64,000 nucleotides of DNA from a bacterium HR29 (lineage in GTDB: Bacteria > Chloroflexota > Dehalococcoidia > Tepidiformales > Tepidiformaceae). The DNA is taken from NCBI GenBank assembly GCA_002898215.1, contig BEIF01000001.1:601501-665500 (forward strand), read 5' to 3'. Position 1 is the first letter of the stretch. Each line of letters opens with the position of its first letter. Below, in pieces: positions 62,023 through 64,000 of the stretch. The notes beneath the pieces are model-generated. The model did no database searches. It was not told where the DNA came from and saw nothing but the letters and a program-made list of their open reading frames with translations. The translations under genes were made by a program, and so were the position numbers.

Positions 62023-63021
62023 TTGGCCACGCTCTATTACGACAGCGATGCTGACCTCTCGCTTCTTTCAGGTCGAACGATCGCAATCATCGGCTACGGC
62101 TCTCAGGGGCATGCTCACGCCCTGAACCTCCGCGATTCCGGCTGCAACGTCATCATCGGCCTCTATCCGGGCTCGAAGTCGTGGAAAGAGGCCGAAGCTG
62201 CCGGCTTCCGCGTCCTCACGGTCGACCAGGCGGCGAAGGAAGCCGACATCATCATGATGCTCGTCCCCGACCAGGTGATGCGGGACGTCTACCGCGAGGC
62301 GATCGAGCCGGGGCTGGCCGAGGGCAAGATGCTGATGTTCGCCCACGGCTTCAACATCCACTTCGGGCAGATCCAGCCCCCGCCGTTCGTCGACGTGACC
62401 ATGGTCGCGCCGAAGGGCCCTGGCCATCTCGTGCGGCGCGTGTTCGTCGAAGGGGGCGGCGTTCCTTGCCTCCTGGCCGTGCATCAGGACGCGACGGAAG
62501 TGGCCAAGCAGGTGGCCCTCGCCTACGCCAAGGGCATCGGCGGCACCCGAGCCGGGGTTCTCGAGACGACCTTCCGGGAGGAGTGCGAGACCGACCTCTT
62601 CGGAGAGCAGGTGATCCTCTGCGGTGGGCTGTCGGCGCTCATCAAAGCCGCCTTCGAAACGCTCGTCGAGGCTGGCTACCAGCCCGAGAGCGCCTTCTTC
62701 GAGACGATGCACGAGCTCAAGCTGATCGTCGACCTCATCTACGAAGGCGGGCTCTCGCGCATGCGGTACTCCATCAGCGACACCGCCGAGTACGGCGACT
62801 ACACGCGCGGGCCTCGCATCATCACCGAACAGACGAAGGCGGAGATGCGGCGCATCCTCCACGAAATCCAAACCGGCCAGTTCGCCCGGGAGTGGATCCT
62901 CGAGAACCAGGCCGGGCGGCCGAGCTTCCTCGCCATGCGCGCGCGCGAGCGGGAGCACCCCATCGAGAAGGTGGGCGCCGAGATGCGCGCCATGATGGGC
63001 TGGTTGAAGAAGGGAAGCTGA
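62023..63021 (+). CDS. ilvC: Ketol-acid reductoisomerase
   Basis: A 332-residue class I KARI of valine, leucine and isoleucine synthesis. It shows the nucleotide motif [19 protein letters not shown] and the metal-binding helices with [11 protein letters not shown] and [12 protein letters not shown]. The cofactor loop reads [12 protein letters not shown], with Tyr where Arg is common. The TTG start has AGGGGG five bases upstream. No other branched-chain genes are adjacent. Confidence 0.95.
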   Translation: MATLYYDSDADLSLLSGRTIAIIGYGSQGHAHALNLRDSGCNVIIGLYPGSKSWKEAEAAGFRVLTVDQAAKEADIIMMLVPDQVMRDVYREAIEPGLAEGKMLMFAHGFNIHFGQIQPPPFVDVTMVAPKGPGHLVRRVFVEGGGVPCLLAVHQDATEVAKQVALAYAKGIGGTRAGVLETTFREECETDLFGEQVILCGGLSALIKAAFETLVEAGYQPESAFFETMHELKLIVDLIYEGGLSRMRYSISDTAEYGDYTRGPRIITEQTKAEMRRILHEIQTGQFAREWILENQAGRPSFLAMRAREREHPIEKVGAEMRAMMGWLKKGS

Positions 63022-63066
63022 TCGCCGGGAGCTCCCCCGTTTCGCGCCGCGCGCTACCCTCTCCGC

Positions 63067-63699
63067 GTGGAGATCGGTGCCCGGGAGGTCGTGCTCGTCT
63101 GTGACCGGGTGGGCATCGTCGCCTTCGCGTTCTCCGGGGTCGAACTCGGGGCGCGGAAGCACCTCGACGTGTTCGGCCTGCTCGTCATGGGGCTGGTGAC
63201 GGCGACCGGCGGAGGGCTGATGCGCGACCTCATCCTGGACCGGGTGCCGTTCGTCATCTCGCACGAGGACTACCTCGCTTGGGCGGTCGGCGCGTCGCTC
63301 CTTTCCATCGTCCTCCTCGCCTGGCGGCGTCCCGTGCCACGCTGGGCGATCGCGGGGGCCGACGCCCTCGGCCTCGGGGCATTCGCGGTCGCCGGCTCCT
63401 TCGCCGCCATCGAGGCGGGGTTCGGAGTCGGCGTAGCGGTGCTCCTCGCGGCCGTGACCGGCACCGGCGGAGGCCTCCTTCGGGACGTGCTCGCCGCGCG
63501 GGTGCCGCTCGTCCTCCGGGCCGAAATCAACGCGACCGCTGCCATGTTGGGAGGGCTTATCGTCTGGGTGCTCCACGACTGGTCGACCGAAGGGGCAGCA
63601 CTCGCCGGACTCGTGGCAGCGGCGGTCCTGCGGGCGGTGAGCGTCGCTCGGGGGGTGAACCTGCCGCGGCCGTTCTCTCCTCCGCCCGACAGCGAGTAA
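63067..63699 (+). CDS. TRIC-family (UPF0126/YicG) membrane protein
   Basis: A 210-residue protein with two repeated three-segment halves. Each half has the glycine-rich signature (ATGGGLMRDLIL and GTGGGLLRDVLA) of the bacterial TRIC cation channel family. The GTG start has no ribosome site; TACCCT ends six bases before it, so a leaderless message is possible. It follows ilvC by 45 bases. Ion selectivity is unknown. Confidence 0.87.
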   Translation: MEIGAREVVLVCDRVGIVAFAFSGVELGARKHLDVFGLLVMGLVTATGGGLMRDLILDRVPFVISHEDYLAWAVGASLLSIVLLAWRRPVPRWAIAGADALGLGAFAVAGSFAAIEAGFGVGVAVLLAAVTGTGGGLLRDVLAARVPLVLRAEINATAAMLGGLIVWVLHDWSTEGAALAGLVAAAVLRAVSVARGVNLPRPFSPPPDSE

Positions 63700-63773
63700 G
63701 TTTCCTCTGGCAACCAGCTCGCGTTTGCGTCAGAATGCGGGCGCACGTTCGATGTACGCGAAGGGAGGCGCCT

Positions 63774-64000
63774 GTGGAGCTGCGATTCGGTGAGAAGGAA
63801 GAGAAGCTACGCCAGGAGGTCCGCGCTTTCCTCAAGGAGCAGCTCGGAGAGCCGCGACACCGGGGCTTCGCCTCGGTCTCGTCCGACGAGGAGTTCGAGC
63901 TCGCCAGGAAGTTCAACCAGGAGTTGGCCAAGCGCGGATGGATCGCGCCCGCCTGGCCGAAAGAGTACGGCGGGCTGGGTGCCTCGATCTTCGAGCAGAT
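63774..64000 (+). CDS. Acyl-CoA dehydrogenase, N-terminal part, cut by window edge
   Basis: The visible 75 codons match the N-terminal helical domain of acyl-CoA dehydrogenases: LRFGEKEEKLRQEVRAFLKEQL near the start, and ELAKRGWIAPAWPKEYGGLGAS. The GTG at 63774 has GGGAGG six bases upstream. Substrate class cannot be judged from this part; similar starts occur in FadE-type enzymes of steroid or long-chain acyl-CoA breakdown. Confidence 0.85.
   Translation, partial: MELRFGEKEEKLRQEVRAFLKEQLGEPRHRGFASVSSDEEFELARKFNQELAKRGWIAPAWPKEYGGLGASIFEQ

Overview
This window is high-GC bacterial DNA whose gene content fits the Chloroflexota, possibly a Dehalococcoidia/Tepidiformia-like or Thermomicrobia-like lineage. 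The lineage is an inference. It rests on a GT39-DUF2298 ('Chlor_Arch_YYY') membrane fusion, HemQ-type haem synthesis, a SUF operon with SufR, SufU and SufT, and Tat-exported lipoprotein binding proteins. GTG and TTG starts are frequent, and no outer-membrane or LPS genes were seen. Almost all the sequence is coding. There is one tRNA gene, and no rRNA, CRISPR array, insertion sequence or prophage.

Layout. 1-4.4 kb (minus): haem genes (hemA, cut by the window edge, and hemQ), an aldo/keto reductase and a metal ABC transporter pair. 4.6-8.6 kb (plus): a first oligopeptide-type ABC importer (binding protein and two permeases) without ATPases. 8.6-12.9 kb (minus): fur followed by overlapping glycolate oxidase genes glcD-glcE-glcF. 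13-19.5 kb (minus): the SUF operon sufR-sufC-sufB-sufD-Rieske-sufS-sufU-sufT. 19.6-22.1 kb (minus): a YihY-family protein, a DUF3524/QTMAN-like glycosyltransferase and a small HAD protein. 22.5-29.9 kb: a TetR-controlled module. 29.9-36.4 kb (minus): a decayed gene fragment, a hypothetical protein, three transcarboxylase-type subunits (BCCP, 5S, 12S), an HDOD protein, a PAP2 phosphatase and tRNA-Ala(CGC). 36.5-39.2 kb (minus): a small zinc-ribbon gene and rimM-KH-rpsP-ffh. 39.3-46.5 kb: the GT39-DUF2298 giant, gap, a 39-residue CxxC protein, and HAD-like and MobA-like genes. 46.5-52.4 kb (minus): lysR, ferredoxin, DUF512, ispH, plsC, cmk and a pseudouridine synthase. 52.3-55.2 kb (minus): a repeat-bearing surface lipoprotein-like protein and an SDR. 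55.4-64 kb: glyS, pepN, another SDR, a decayed FtsX-like permease, an NTF2-like protein, ilvC, a TRIC-family protein and the start of an acyl-CoA dehydrogenase.

The most striking system lies at 22.5-29.9 kb. Three separate promoters carry the same operator, TAACCG-NN-CGGTTA, in the spacer and overlapping the -10 box. They drive a binding protein gene, an SDR-permease-permease-cyclase operon and a lactonase-type metallo-beta-lactamase gene, and a TetR gene lies beside them. This looks like a small inducible regulon for importing, oxidising and hydrolysing a cyclic or lactone-type compound. The promoter of the first oligopeptide operon carries a degenerate copy of the same box at the same position, so the two importers may be related in control.
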